The notes beneath the pieces are model-generated. The model searched no databases, had not been told where the DNA came from, and worked only from the letters and a program-made list of their open reading frames with translations. A stretch of 13,456 nucleotides of DNA, taken from positions 1-13,456 of the forward strand of contig WGFP01000186.1 of NCBI GenBank assembly GCA_015492195.1, read 5' to 3'. The position numbers and the translations under genes are program-made. The DNA is from Acidiferrobacterales bacterium. Lineage in GTDB: Bacteria; Pseudomonadota; Gammaproteobacteria; Acidiferrobacterales; Sulfurifustaceae. Shown in pieces: positions 1-7,309 of this stretch (positions are counted from its first letter, which is position 1; each line of letters starts with the position of its first letter).

Positions 1-611
1 ATAAAGGCGTCCGTGACCTGCACCGATAGGTTAAAATGGCGCAGTTCGTGTTCTTCCTGTTTGGCGATGATAAATTCCTCGATGTCCGGGTGGTCACAGC
101 GCAGCGTGGCCATCATGGCGCCGCGGCGTGCGCCGGTGGAAAGGAGGGTGGCGCACATGCTGTCCCAGATGCGCATGAATGATACCGGTCCCGAGGCGAT
201 GGTGCCGGTGGTGCGCGCCGGCGTGCCACGGGGGCGCAGCGTTGAAAAGTCGTAACCGACGCCGCCGCCCTGCTGCATGGTGAGCGCCCCTTCCTTGAGC
301 CCGTCGAAGATGCCGTCCATGGAATCTTCGATGATACCCATCACGAAACAGTTAAAGAGTGTCACGCGCCGGTCGGTCCCGGCGCCGGCCTGGATGCGCC
401 CGCCGGGAAGAACTTTGAATCCCTCCAGGGCGTCATAGAAACGTTTTTCCCACTCGGACTGCGCGGAGGGTTCCACGCCCGCCAGTGCCCGGGCAATCCG
501 CCGCCAGGTGTCGGCGATGGTGCGGTCATGGATGACATTGCCTTCGCGGTAACGGTATTTGGTATCCCAGATGTGGCGCGAGATGTCGGTGATAAAGGGA
601 TCTTTGGGCAT
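1..611 (-). CDS. nrdJ: Adenosylcobalamin-dependent (class II) ribonucleotide reductase, N-terminal part (cut by window edge)
   Basis: Reduces ribonucleotides to deoxyribonucleotides for DNA synthesis in the cytoplasm, using adenosylcobalamin as radical source, so it works with or without oxygen. I read about 203 codons from ATG at 611 to the window edge with no stop; the rest lies to the left. Visible family features are an N-terminal region beginning MPKDPFITDISRHIW, the LFNCFVM segment whose Cys88 should be one of the redox-active active-site cysteines, the DSMDGIFDGLKEGALTMQQG stretch (96-115) and GVGYDFSTLRPRG (117-129). These match the proteobacterial class II enzyme better than NrdA. 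The start follows the pncB stop by 16 bp with no strong Shine-Dalgarno, so it is probably the last known member of a pncA-pncB-nrdJ transcript. The B12-binding C-terminal parts are outside the window, so the class assignment rests on the N-terminus alone. Confidence 0.88.
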   Translation of the reverse strand, partial: MPKDPFITDISRHIWDTKYRYREGNVIHDRTIADTWRRIARALAGVEPSAQSEWEKRFYDALEGFKVLPGGRIQAGAGTDRRVTLFNCFVMGIIEDSMDGIFDGLKEGALTMQQGGGVGYDFSTLRPRGTPARTTGTIASGPVSFMRIWDSMCATLLSTGARRGAMMATLRCDHPDIEEFIIAKQEEHELRHFNLSVQVTDAF

Positions 612-627
612 GACCGTAGGGTTTCTT

Positions 628-1974
628 TCAGCTCTGCAACAGGGTTCGATCCACCGCGCGGGCCAGTTCTTCAAGCGCCGGGGCGATGGTGACGGGATAA
701 GGCGGCTCCTCGCCGAGGTTGCGCAGGTTCGCCGGCAGACGGGCGAGTTCCTCGGCCGCGTGTTGCCGGATTTCCTCCAGCGACGCCGCTGGGTTAAGAC
801 GGCGGCCCTGGCGCAGGACCGGCCGGATCAGGGCCTCGCCTTCCTGGCGGTCGTCCTCCACCGTAATAATATCCCCCGCCATGTTGCCGTTGGCCTCGTA
901 CCGGCGGTAGACCTGCTTGCGGCCCGGCCAGGTGGCCTTGCCCTCGGAGTGTTTGCGCCGCGGCCGGCCGGCGTATTCCTCAAGTTTGTAGGCACAGTCT
1001 AGGTAGGGCGCGTCGGCGGACGTGTCCATGTGGGTGCCGACGCCGAAGCCGTCGATGGGCGCGCCGCGTTTGAGCAGATCGCCCAGGGTATATTCATCGA
1101 GGTTGCCGCTGGAAAAGATCCGGACCGTTTGCAGGTCGCCTTCATCCAGAATTGTTCGTACCTTGCGCGCATGCGTGACCAGGTCGCCGCTGTCGAGGCG
1201 CACCGCCTTGATGGCGATGCCTTGCTGTTTCAGGCGCGGGGCGAGCGCCACCACTTTGCGCGCCGCCGCTTCCGTGTCATACGTATCGATCAGCAGGATG
1301 ACGTTGTCCGGCTGGGCGCGTGCGAAATGTTCAAAGGCGAGTTCTTCGCTGTCGTGGGCCTGCACGAAAGAATGGGCCATGGTGCCGTAAACCGGAATGC
1401 CGAACTCAAGCCCGGCGAGCACGTTGGAACTGCCGTTAAATCCGGCCAGGTAACTCGCGCGCGCGGCCAACAGACCGGCCTCGGCCCCGTGCGCGCGCCG
1501 CAGACCGAAATCCACCAGGAGTTTATCCGGCGCCGCCAGCACTGAACGCGCCGCCTTGCTGGCGATCAGGGTTTGGAAATGCAGCAGATTGATAAGCCGG
1601 CTCTCGACAAGTTGCGCCTGCGGCAGCGGCGCGGTGACCCGCAGGATGGGTTCGTCGGCAAAGAACACCGTGCCTTCCGGCATGGCATGTACGTCGCCGG
1701 TAAAACGCAGGTCCGCCAGGTAATCGCAGAATTCACGGCTGAAACGGCCGCAGGTTTTGATCCACTCCAGTTCCTCTGGCTCGATGTGCAGGTTTTCCAG
1801 AAACGTCAACGCCTGTTCCAGTCCCGCGGCCATCAGGAATCCGCGCTTGGGGGGAAGCCGGCGGACGAAAAATTCGAACACCGCGGTATCGTCCATGCCT
1901 TGATCGAAGTAGCCCTGGAGCATGGTGAGTTGATACAGGTCCGTCAGCAGGGCGGATGACTGGAGGTTGGTCAT
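628..1974 (-). CDS. pncB: Nicotinate phosphoribosyltransferase
   Basis: Converts nicotinate plus PRPP (with ATP) into nicotinate mononucleotide, the committed step of the Preiss-Handler NAD+ salvage route. The 448-residue protein has the expected features in order: an N-terminal LLTDLYQLTM motif (9-18), VDFGLRRAHG (154-163), GTMAHS with the conserved His201 that is phosphorylated in the family, DTYDT (230-234), RLDSGDL (259-265) and SSGNLDEY (288-295). The length is normal for the longer bacterial form. The ATG overlaps the stop of pncA as ATGA (1971-1974) and is preceded by a very strong Shine-Dalgarno, so the two proteins are translationally coupled and act on consecutive steps: PncA makes the nicotinate that this enzyme uses. 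I follow the common use of pncB for this activity; the sequence belongs to the branch with an N-terminal LLTDLYQLTM motif rather than the short E. coli-like form. Confidence 0.95.
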   Translation of the reverse strand: MTNLQSSALLTDLYQLTMLQGYFDQGMDDTAVFEFFVRRLPPKRGFLMAAGLEQALTFLENLHIEPEELEWIKTCGRFSREFCDYLADLRFTGDVHAMPEGTVFFADEPILRVTAPLPQAQLVESRLINLLHFQTLIASKAARSVLAAPDKLLVDFGLRRAHGAEAGLLAARASYLAGFNGSSNVLAGLEFGIPVYGTMAHSFVQAHDSEELAFEHFARAQPDNVILLIDTYDTEAAARKVVALAPRLKQQGIAIKAVRLDSGDLVTHARKVRTILDEGDLQTVRIFSSGNLDEYTLGDLLKRGAPIDGFGVGTHMDTSADAPYLDCAYKLEEYAGRPRRKHSEGKATWPGRKQVYRRYEANGNMAGDIITVEDDRQEGEALIRPVLRQGRRLNPAASLEEIRQHAAEELARLPANLRNLGEEPPYPVTIAPALEELARAVDRTLLQS

Positions 1975-2612
1975 GCCTCCTCCGTTATTTCCCTTTCCGG
2001 CGGCGCTCGAGTGGCGAGGATCTCGAAGTGGATCGGACGTGCGCCCAGGCCCTGCATGGTTTCTTCCGCCTTGAGTCCGTCATCGGGATTGACATTGACG
2101 GCGCGGATCGCGTCCTCCAGGAGCAAGACCTCGTAGCCGTGCTTGATGGCGTCCTTCACGGTATTCAGCACGCAGTAATCCGTGGCCAGCCCGCCGATAA
2201 ACAGACGTTTGATCTCCTTGTCGCGCAGGCGCGCGTCGAGGTCCGTGCCCTCGAAGCCCGAGTAGGCGTCCTTGTCGGGTTCTGTGGCCTTGGAGATCAC
2301 CGTCGTCTCCGGCGGAAGATTAAGGTCGGACGCGAACTGCGCGCCCGGCGTTTCCGCCACGCAGTGGGGCGGCCAGATGCCGCCTTGCGCCTTGAAGGAA
2401 CAGTGCTCGGGCGGGTGCCAGTCGCGGGTGGCGTAGATCGCAAGGCGCCGCGCGTGGAAGGCGGAGAGATATTTATTAAGAACCGGCACCACTTCGCCCC
2501 CGTGAGGAACCGCGAGGCTTCCGCCGGGAAGAAAATCGTTCTGCACGTCGACCACCACCAGGGCGTCGTGCGCTTCCAGTTCAAGAGTATGCGGTTTTTG
2601 CAATTCCATCAT
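1971..2612 (-). CDS. pncA: Nicotinamidase (bifunctional nicotinamidase/pyrazinamidase)
   Basis: Hydrolyses nicotinamide to nicotinate and ammonia, feeding the next gene, pncB, in NAD+ salvage. The 213-residue isochorismatase-fold protein shows the full catalytic set: Asp22 in VVVDVQNDF, Lys108 in VISKA and the nucleophile Cys147 in LATDYCVLNT. Metal ligands are Asp64 and His66 in TRDWHPPEH and His83 in WPPHC. There are two adjacent ATG codons (2612 and 2609); the minus-strand GGGAGGGGA just upstream serves either. A 13-base palindrome (2618-2630) overlaps the 5' part of this Shine-Dalgarno and could form a small 5-bp hairpin. A TACAAT box (minus strand, 2662-2657) is a possible -10, but I see no good -35. 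The gene upstream (DUF72 protein) ends 74 bp away, so pncA may start its own transcript. Confidence 0.96.
   Translation of the reverse strand: MMELQKPHTLELEAHDALVVVDVQNDFLPGGSLAVPHGGEVVPVLNKYLSAFHARRLAIYATRDWHPPEHCSFKAQGGIWPPHCVAETPGAQFASDLNLPPETTVISKATEPDKDAYSGFEGTDLDARLRDKEIKRLFIGGLATDYCVLNTVKDAIKHGYEVLLLEDAIRAVNVNPDDGLKAEETMQGLGARPIHFEILATRAPPEREITEEA
1976..1983 (-). promoter_or_regulatory. Strong Shine-Dalgarno of pncB inside the end of pncA
   Basis: On the minus strand the bases GGAGGAGG end one base before the pncB ATG at 1974 and lie within the last codons of pncA. With the ATGA stop/start overlap this fixes the pncB start and indicates translational coupling. Confidence 0.75.
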
Positions 2613-2686
2613 TCCCCTCCCGGACCGGGATTCTTAGGTCTCCCCGAATCGTTACTATTGTACGCCGAAGTGAGGAGAGGAGTACC

Positions 2687-3466
2687 TTATGGGTAGGTGC
2701 GCATTCGGTTTCGGGTCGGGCGTTTCTTGTTTCGGGGTTTATTTCCCACCAGTTCCAGCAGGCGCAGGGCGTCGAACGGCGCGGCGCCTTCGCCGTCGTT
2801 GTCAAAATAGACATGGACCTCGCGCCCCTCCCTGTGCCAGCGTCGTATCCGTTCGGCCCAGGGCTTGAGTTGGGCGCGGCTGTAGGCCGAGGCATAGGTG
2901 CGGGTGTGGCCGTGCAGGCGGACGTACACCAGGTCGGTGGTGACGGCGTCCCACATCGGCCAGTCGGCGGCATCGGATTGGCAGACGGCGAGACCGTGCG
3001 CGCGCAGGCACTCGGCCACCTCGTCATCGAACCAGGAATTGTGGCGAAACTCGATGGCGTGTCGTCTCGGCCAGGTATCGAGCGCCTTGGCGAACCCCCG
3101 CAACCGGTCCATATTCTTTTGCAGGTGGCGCGGTAATTGCCACACGACAACGGCGAGTTTATCGCCGAGACATTCCGCGTGTTTTCGTTCGAGCCGCAAC
3201 GAGGGCAGGGGCTCGGAGAGTTTTTTGTTGTGCGTCAGATAACGGTTTCCCTTGATGGCAAAGCGAAAATCGTCAGGGGTTTCCCGGGACCAGCGTTCGA
3301 AGGTGCTTTTATTTTGCAGGCGATAGAAGGTGGCGTTGACTTCGATGCCGGTGAAATGCGCAGCGCAAAACCGCAGCCAGTCTTTTTTCGGCACCCCTTT
3401 GTAAAACCGCTCCTTCCACGCGTCGTAATTCCAGCCGCTGGTGCCGATGTATACCCGTTTCGCCAT
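2687..3466 (-). CDS. DUF72 / YecE-like protein of unknown function
   Basis: Cytoplasmic protein of 259 residues in the DUF72 family, a TIM-barrel-like fold without an established reaction. Recognisable family features are the N-terminal YIGTSGWNYDAWKERFY (6-22), the EVNATFYRL strand, FRFAIKGNRYLTHNKK, AIEFRHNSWF and, near the C-terminus, VYVRLHGH followed by VHVYFDNDGEG, where family members usually have a YFNND-type motif. The C-terminus is very basic (NKPRNKKRPTRNRMR), which might be disordered or contact nucleic acid, but that is inference only. ATG at 3466 starts directly before the conserved TSGW strand, so the start is sound although the Shine-Dalgarno is weak. It shares its strand with rtcB upstream, separated by the inverted-repeat element, and pncA downstream. 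No clear link to either function can be read from the sequence. Confidence 0.9.
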   Translation of the reverse strand: MAKRVYIGTSGWNYDAWKERFYKGVPKKDWLRFCAAHFTGIEVNATFYRLQNKSTFERWSRETPDDFRFAIKGNRYLTHNKKLSEPLPSLRLERKHAECLGDKLAVVVWQLPRHLQKNMDRLRGFAKALDTWPRRHAIEFRHNSWFDDEVAECLRAHGLAVCQSDAADWPMWDAVTTDLVYVRLHGHTRTYASAYSRAQLKPWAERIRRWHREGREVHVYFDNDGEGAAPFDALRLLELVGNKPRNKKRPTRNRMRTYP

Positions 3467-3517
3467 GCCGAGGGCCTTAAGTCAGTAGACAGAGTCTACA
3501 GAATGTCAAAAAGCAGA

Positions 3518-3595
3518 ATGGACAGGATTAACAGGATTTACAAGATTAATAAAAAAGAGAATTAAAAGATTTTTTATCCTGTTCATCCTGTCTAT
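3518..3595. repeat. Inverted-repeat element built from 9-nt ACAGGATTA units
   Basis: The left arm (3518-3537) and the reverse complement of the right arm (3576-3595) match at 18 of 20 bases, with a 38-nt AT-rich loop. The left side is three tandem 9-mers: ACAGGATTA (3522-3530), ACAGGATTT (3531-3539), ACAAGATTA (3540-3548). The right arm holds two more in opposite orientation. It lies between rtcB and the DUF72 gene. In rtcB's direction a T5 run follows about 6 nt after the stem, so it might act as a terminator, but the loop is long for that. Similar GACAGGATTAACAGGATT strings are familiar to me from many bacterial genomes; I know no settled name or function. Confidence 0.8.
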
Positions 3596-3602
3596 TTTAT
3601 TT

Positions 3603-3626
3603 TCTTTGCGTCTTTGCGCCTTTGCG
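3603..3626. repeat. Three tandem octamers (TCTTTGCG, TCTTTGCG, CCTTTGCG)
   Basis: Three head-to-tail copies of an 8-base unit, with one change in the third, start 7 bp after the inverted-repeat element and end 14 bp from the rtcB stop codon. The last copy runs into CTTTGCGTCAAAG (3620-3632), a small 5-bp palindrome. This CTTTGCGT-type string is another one I associate with intergenic repeats of many proteobacteria. It is clearly not coding. Confidence 0.75.
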
Positions 3627-3639
3627 TCAAAGTGTATTA

Positions 3640-5070
<1,431 letters not shown>

Positions 5071-5136
5071 CGCGTTTCTCAGTCGTGCCGCCTACGGCGG
5101 TGTTTTTGAATGCGGGATGCTCCGCCCCGCACCCAG

Positions 5137-5164
5137 GGTTACTTTGGTTTCGGCCAAAGTAACC
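5137..5164. other. Perfect 11-bp stem-loop, GGTTACTTTGG / CCAAAGTAACC
   Basis: Two 11-nt arms (5137-5147 and 5154-5164) pair perfectly around the 6-nt loop TTTCGG. It forms the best-defined hairpin of the archease-rtcB spacer and would lie about 70 nt upstream of the rtcB start in a transcript coming from archease. No T-run follows on either strand, so it is not a standard intrinsic terminator. Confidence 0.8.
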
Positions 5165-5222
5165 AAAGCCATTTTGCCCCGAGGCGGCGGATTCCCCTCG
5201 CCCCCTCCCTTCGTCTCCGGCG

Positions 5223-5258
5223 GTTCGCACACGGCACATCCCTGTGCCGGGTGCGAAC
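5223..5258. other. Interrupted stem-loop, GTTCGCAC / GTGCGAAC
   Basis: The outer arms GTTCGCAC (5223-5230) and GTGCGAAC (5251-5258) and the inner arms CGGCAC (5232-5237) and GTGCCG (5244-5249) pair around the loop ATCCCT, with one mismatched pair between the two helices. It is part of the same repeat-like spacer. Confidence 0.75.
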
Positions 5259-5535
5259 TCGCGGGCCCATCCCGCGACCCGTTGGGCGCCCCGTCGTCTC
5301 GGTCAGTGGCTCGGTGCCGCCTAGGGGCGTTGAAAACCTTAACCCATTACCGGCCTGTGTTGGTTTCACTTGCCGTGCCGCACACGGATGTGCCAATGTC
5401 GCAAGCGCAGGATGCGCAGGAGCGACCTCGGCTGGACCCAGGGTGTAGAGTGCTGAGCGCCCCGCGATTCGATGTTCAACGCGTCCGAGGAGCGCTCGAT
5501 GAATAAAGTGCACGGCCATTGATAAATCATAATAC

Positions 5536-5967
5536 TCAAACGTCCACCACCGTCTGCGCGACCCACCCGTCCGTATCGTCCCGCGCCACCTTGAGTGCGG
5601 TGTAAGTGGCACCCTTTATCTCCACCGCCGGCTTGTGTTTGACCGCATCCGCGGTTTCACCCCATGCCGTGGCGTGCAGGCGCGTTCCATCAATATGCAC
5701 TTCGAATCGGCCGAAAAGCAATTTACGCGTCGCCATTTCGTAAATCAGGCTGTTCAACCATTCGACAAACAGCAGTTCGTCATCCGGCGCCTCGCAGTCT
5801 ATTTTCACGGCATGGTTCGTCGCCACCGTTTTCAGATCGGTAATTACCGCCGTCAGTGCAAGCGCCGCCTGCTCAAAGGCGCGTTCTTTGGTTTTTCCGA
5901 AACCGCGCACGCCCATGTCGGCCGCGTGAGAAAAATGTTCCCAATGCTTGCTGCCATTTTTAGGCAT
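5536..5967 (-). CDS. Archease, activator of the RNA ligase RtcB
   Basis: Small cytoplasmic protein that speeds guanylylation and turnover of RtcB and widens its nucleotide use. The sequence WEHFSHAADMGVRGFG near the N-terminus is the family's opening strand with its conserved acidic residue, and LLFVEWLNSLIYEM (counterpart of the usual LLxxWLNxLL motif), KLLFGRF and KGATYTALKV follow in the right order. I chose ATG at 5967 (143 residues, normal for archease, starting MPKNGSKHW). The frame stays open upstream to a TTG at 6006, which would add 13 residues with no archease similarity that I can see. Neither start has a good Shine-Dalgarno. The next gene on this strand is rtcB, its known partner. 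The gene before it is the AmmeMemoRadiSam radical SAM enzyme, which ends at 6055, so co-transcription with that gene is possible. Confidence 0.92.
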   Translation of the reverse strand: MPKNGSKHWEHFSHAADMGVRGFGKTKERAFEQAALALTAVITDLKTVATNHAVKIDCEAPDDELLFVEWLNSLIYEMATRKLLFGRFEVHIDGTRLHATAWGETADAVKHKPAVEIKGATYTALKVARDDTDGWVAQTVVDV

Positions 5968-6054
5968 ATATGATTTGTATGGGTTCGAGGCCTTGATATG
6001 CGTCAATCGAAATTAATATTAGAGGGCGCATATTCTTGAAGGCGCGAAGTGTTT

Positions 6055-7155
6055 TCAAGCTGCGAAATTCTCAAGCCGCACCGGCAGGCGCTTGGCGCCC
6101 CAGGTTCCGGCCTTGTCTTCAAATACGCCGGCACACGCGGTTTTGCAGGATCGGCAGCGGCCGTGTTCGTCCAGGTTCCATTCGGTGATGACATACCAGT
6201 CACGTCCGATGAGTCTACCGCCGCATTGATGACAATACGTGCTGCCGCCGTCTTCATCGTGAACGTTTCCGGTGTAGGCGTAACGCACGCCGTTTTCCAT
6301 GGCGATGCGCCGCGCGCGCGTCAGGGTCTCCGGCGGCGTTGGGGGCACGTTCATCATCTTCCAGTCCGGATGAAAGGCGGTGAAATGCATGGGCACGTCC
6401 GGCCCCAGGTTCTCCACCACCCACTCGGTCATTGTGTTTAATTCCTTGTCGGAATCGTTGTGACCGGGAATGATCAAGGTGGTGAGTTCGAACCAAACAT
6501 TCGTTTCGTGTTTGAGGTGTTTTAAAGTGTCGAGCACCGGTTGCAGGTGCGCGCCGGTGATCTTCCAGTAAAACTCCTCGGTGAAGGCCTTGAGGTCGAC
6601 GTTGGCCGCGTCCATGTATTGATAAAATTCCCGGCGCGGTTCATCGGTGATGTAGCCTGCCGTGACCGCGACCGATTTGATGTCGTGCTCGCGGCAGGCC
6701 TTGGCCACGTCGATGGCATATTCCATGAAAATGACCGGATCGTTGTAGGTATAGGCGACGCTGCGGCAGCCGAGTTCATGGGCGGCGCGGGCGATGGTTT
6801 CCGGCGAAGCGGCGTCCGCCAAGGTGTCGAATTCGCGCGATTTGCTGATGTCCCAGTTCTGGCAGAATTTGCAGGCGAGGTTGCAACCGGCGGTGCCGAA
6901 GGACAGGACCGGCGTGCCGGGGAGAAAATGATTCAGCGGCTTTTTTTCGATCGGATCAACGCAATAGCCGCTGGAACGGCCGTAGGTGGTCAGTACAATT
7001 TCACCGTTCCGGTTGGCGCGCACGAAACACAGGCCGCGCTGGCCTTCGTGCAGCTTGCAGAAACGCGGGCATACGTCGCACTGCACGCGTCCGTCCTTGA
7101 GCGTGTGCCAGTACTTGGTCGCTACCACCCCGTCCAGTTTTTCCGCTTCCACCAT
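6055..7155 (-). CDS. amrS: AmmeMemoRadiSam system radical SAM enzyme
   Basis: Radical S-adenosylmethionine enzyme of 366 residues, related to pyruvate formate-lyase activating enzymes. It is the third member of the set named after AMMECR1, MEMO and radical SAM; substrate and product are unknown to me. The cluster motif is CNLACKFC (Cys91, Cys95, Cys98). Two further cysteine groups are visible: C26-x2-C29-x3-C33 with Cys43 at the N-terminus, and Cys308/Cys311 with Cys334/Cys337/Cys341 at the C-terminus, the latter resembling a zinc ribbon. Together they suggest additional metal sites. SAM-domain segments include SVAYTYNDP, VDLKAFTEEFY and HFTAFHPDW. The start is ATG at 7155; an in-frame stop lies just upstream, so only the adjacent GTG at 7152 is an alternative. 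It is transcribed away from its MEMO and AMMECR1 partners, leaving a 154-bp shared control region. The symbol is informal. Confidence 0.93.
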   Translation of the reverse strand: MVEAEKLDGVVATKYWHTLKDGRVQCDVCPRFCKLHEGQRGLCFVRANRNGEIVLTTYGRSSGYCVDPIEKKPLNHFLPGTPVLSFGTAGCNLACKFCQNWDISKSREFDTLADAASPETIARAAHELGCRSVAYTYNDPVIFMEYAIDVAKACREHDIKSVAVTAGYITDEPRREFYQYMDAANVDLKAFTEEFYWKITGAHLQPVLDTLKHLKHETNVWFELTTLIIPGHNDSDKELNTMTEWVVENLGPDVPMHFTAFHPDWKMMNVPPTPPETLTRARRIAMENGVRYAYTGNVHDEDGGSTYCHQCGGRLIGRDWYVITEWNLDEHGRCRSCKTACAGVFEDKAGTWGAKRLPVRLENFAA

Positions 7156-7225
7156 TTATCTATGCAACTGTCCTTTTTGGCCATAGTTATATAAATGCGG
7201 CCGGAGTAAGTCGAATACAATGAGG

Positions 7226-7260
7226 ATACGCCGGTGATTGATGCTTGCAAATACGCCGGT
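7226..7260. repeat. Exact 10-bp direct repeat ATACGCCGGT, 25 bp apart
   Basis: The same ten bases occur at 7226-7235 and 7251-7260 in the divergent control region. Two copies so close would be uncommon by chance, and the pair lies where a regulator of both transcripts could bind. No known regulator site is recognised. Confidence 0.6.
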
Positions 7261-7263
7261 TTG

Positions 7264-7285
7264 GATACATGTTATAAGGTGTATC
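7264..7285. promoter_or_regulatory. Operator-like inverted repeat GATACA-N10-TGTATC
   Basis: Arms at 7264-7269 and 7280-7285 are perfect 6-bp inverted repeats around TGTTATAAGG. The spacer contains the possible -10 box of the MEMO gene, 24 bp before its start, a position suited to a repressor. Six-base arms are short, so chance is possible. Confidence 0.35.
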
Positions 7286-7309
7286 AGGGTTGATGATAAT
7301 GAGGTTTTT

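Larger units (their letters stand above)
5079..5535. repeat. Hairpin-rich dispersed-repeat-like spacer between archease and rtcB
   Basis: This 465-bp gap has no credible gene. Open frames run through it on both strands, but none has a ribosome site or recognisable domain, and some run into archease or rtcB. I count at least five stem-loops: CCGCC-TAC-GGCGG (5088-5100), TGCGGG/CCCGCA (5111-5131), the 11-bp stem at 5137-5164, the stem at 5223-5258 and CGCCCC/GGGGCG (5287-5329). The segment around the TTACTTTGG/CCAAAGTAA stem and the CGCACACGGCACA stretch is of a type I have seen as intergenic repeats mis-annotated as small hypothetical proteins in gamma- and betaproteobacteria. That recollection is not verified here. 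Boundaries are approximate: rtcB starts at 5070 and archease ends at 5536. Confidence 0.55.
7156..7309. promoter_or_regulatory. Divergent control region of the AmmeMemoRadiSam genes
   Basis: The radical SAM gene leaves to the left and the MEMO gene to the right, so both promoters should lie in these 154 bp. On the minus strand a TATAAC box stands about 35 bp upstream of the radical SAM ATG, without a convincing -35. On the plus strand a TATAAG box lies at 7273-7278 inside an inverted repeat. A GAGG at 7301-7304 is the ribosome site that sets the MEMO start at 7310. Confidence 0.5.

Noticed and set aside
5088..5107. CCGCC-TAC-GGCGG hairpin followed by a short T-run on the plus strand, like a terminator
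   Set aside because: No plus-strand gene precedes it; in the minus direction, where genes are transcribed, the T-run is on the wrong side. Treated as part of the repeat spacer.
5110..5448. 112-residue plus-strand open frame in the archease-rtcB spacer
   Set aside because: It runs through several perfect hairpins, has no ribosome site or domain and resembles proteins predicted from dispersed intergenic repeats.
5139..5612. 157-residue minus-strand open frame overlapping the end of archease
   Set aside because: It overlaps archease by about 77 bp in another frame and otherwise covers only the repeat-like spacer; Arg/Pro/Gly-rich without motifs.
5967..6006. TTG start for archease at 6006 and a TTGACG box there as a promoter
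   Set aside because: No Shine-Dalgarno for TTG, the 13 extra residues look unrelated to archease and no good -10 lies at a proper distance.
6003..6257. 84-residue minus-strand open frame between the radical SAM and archease genes
   Set aside because: Mostly overlaps the cysteine-rich end of the radical SAM gene in another frame.
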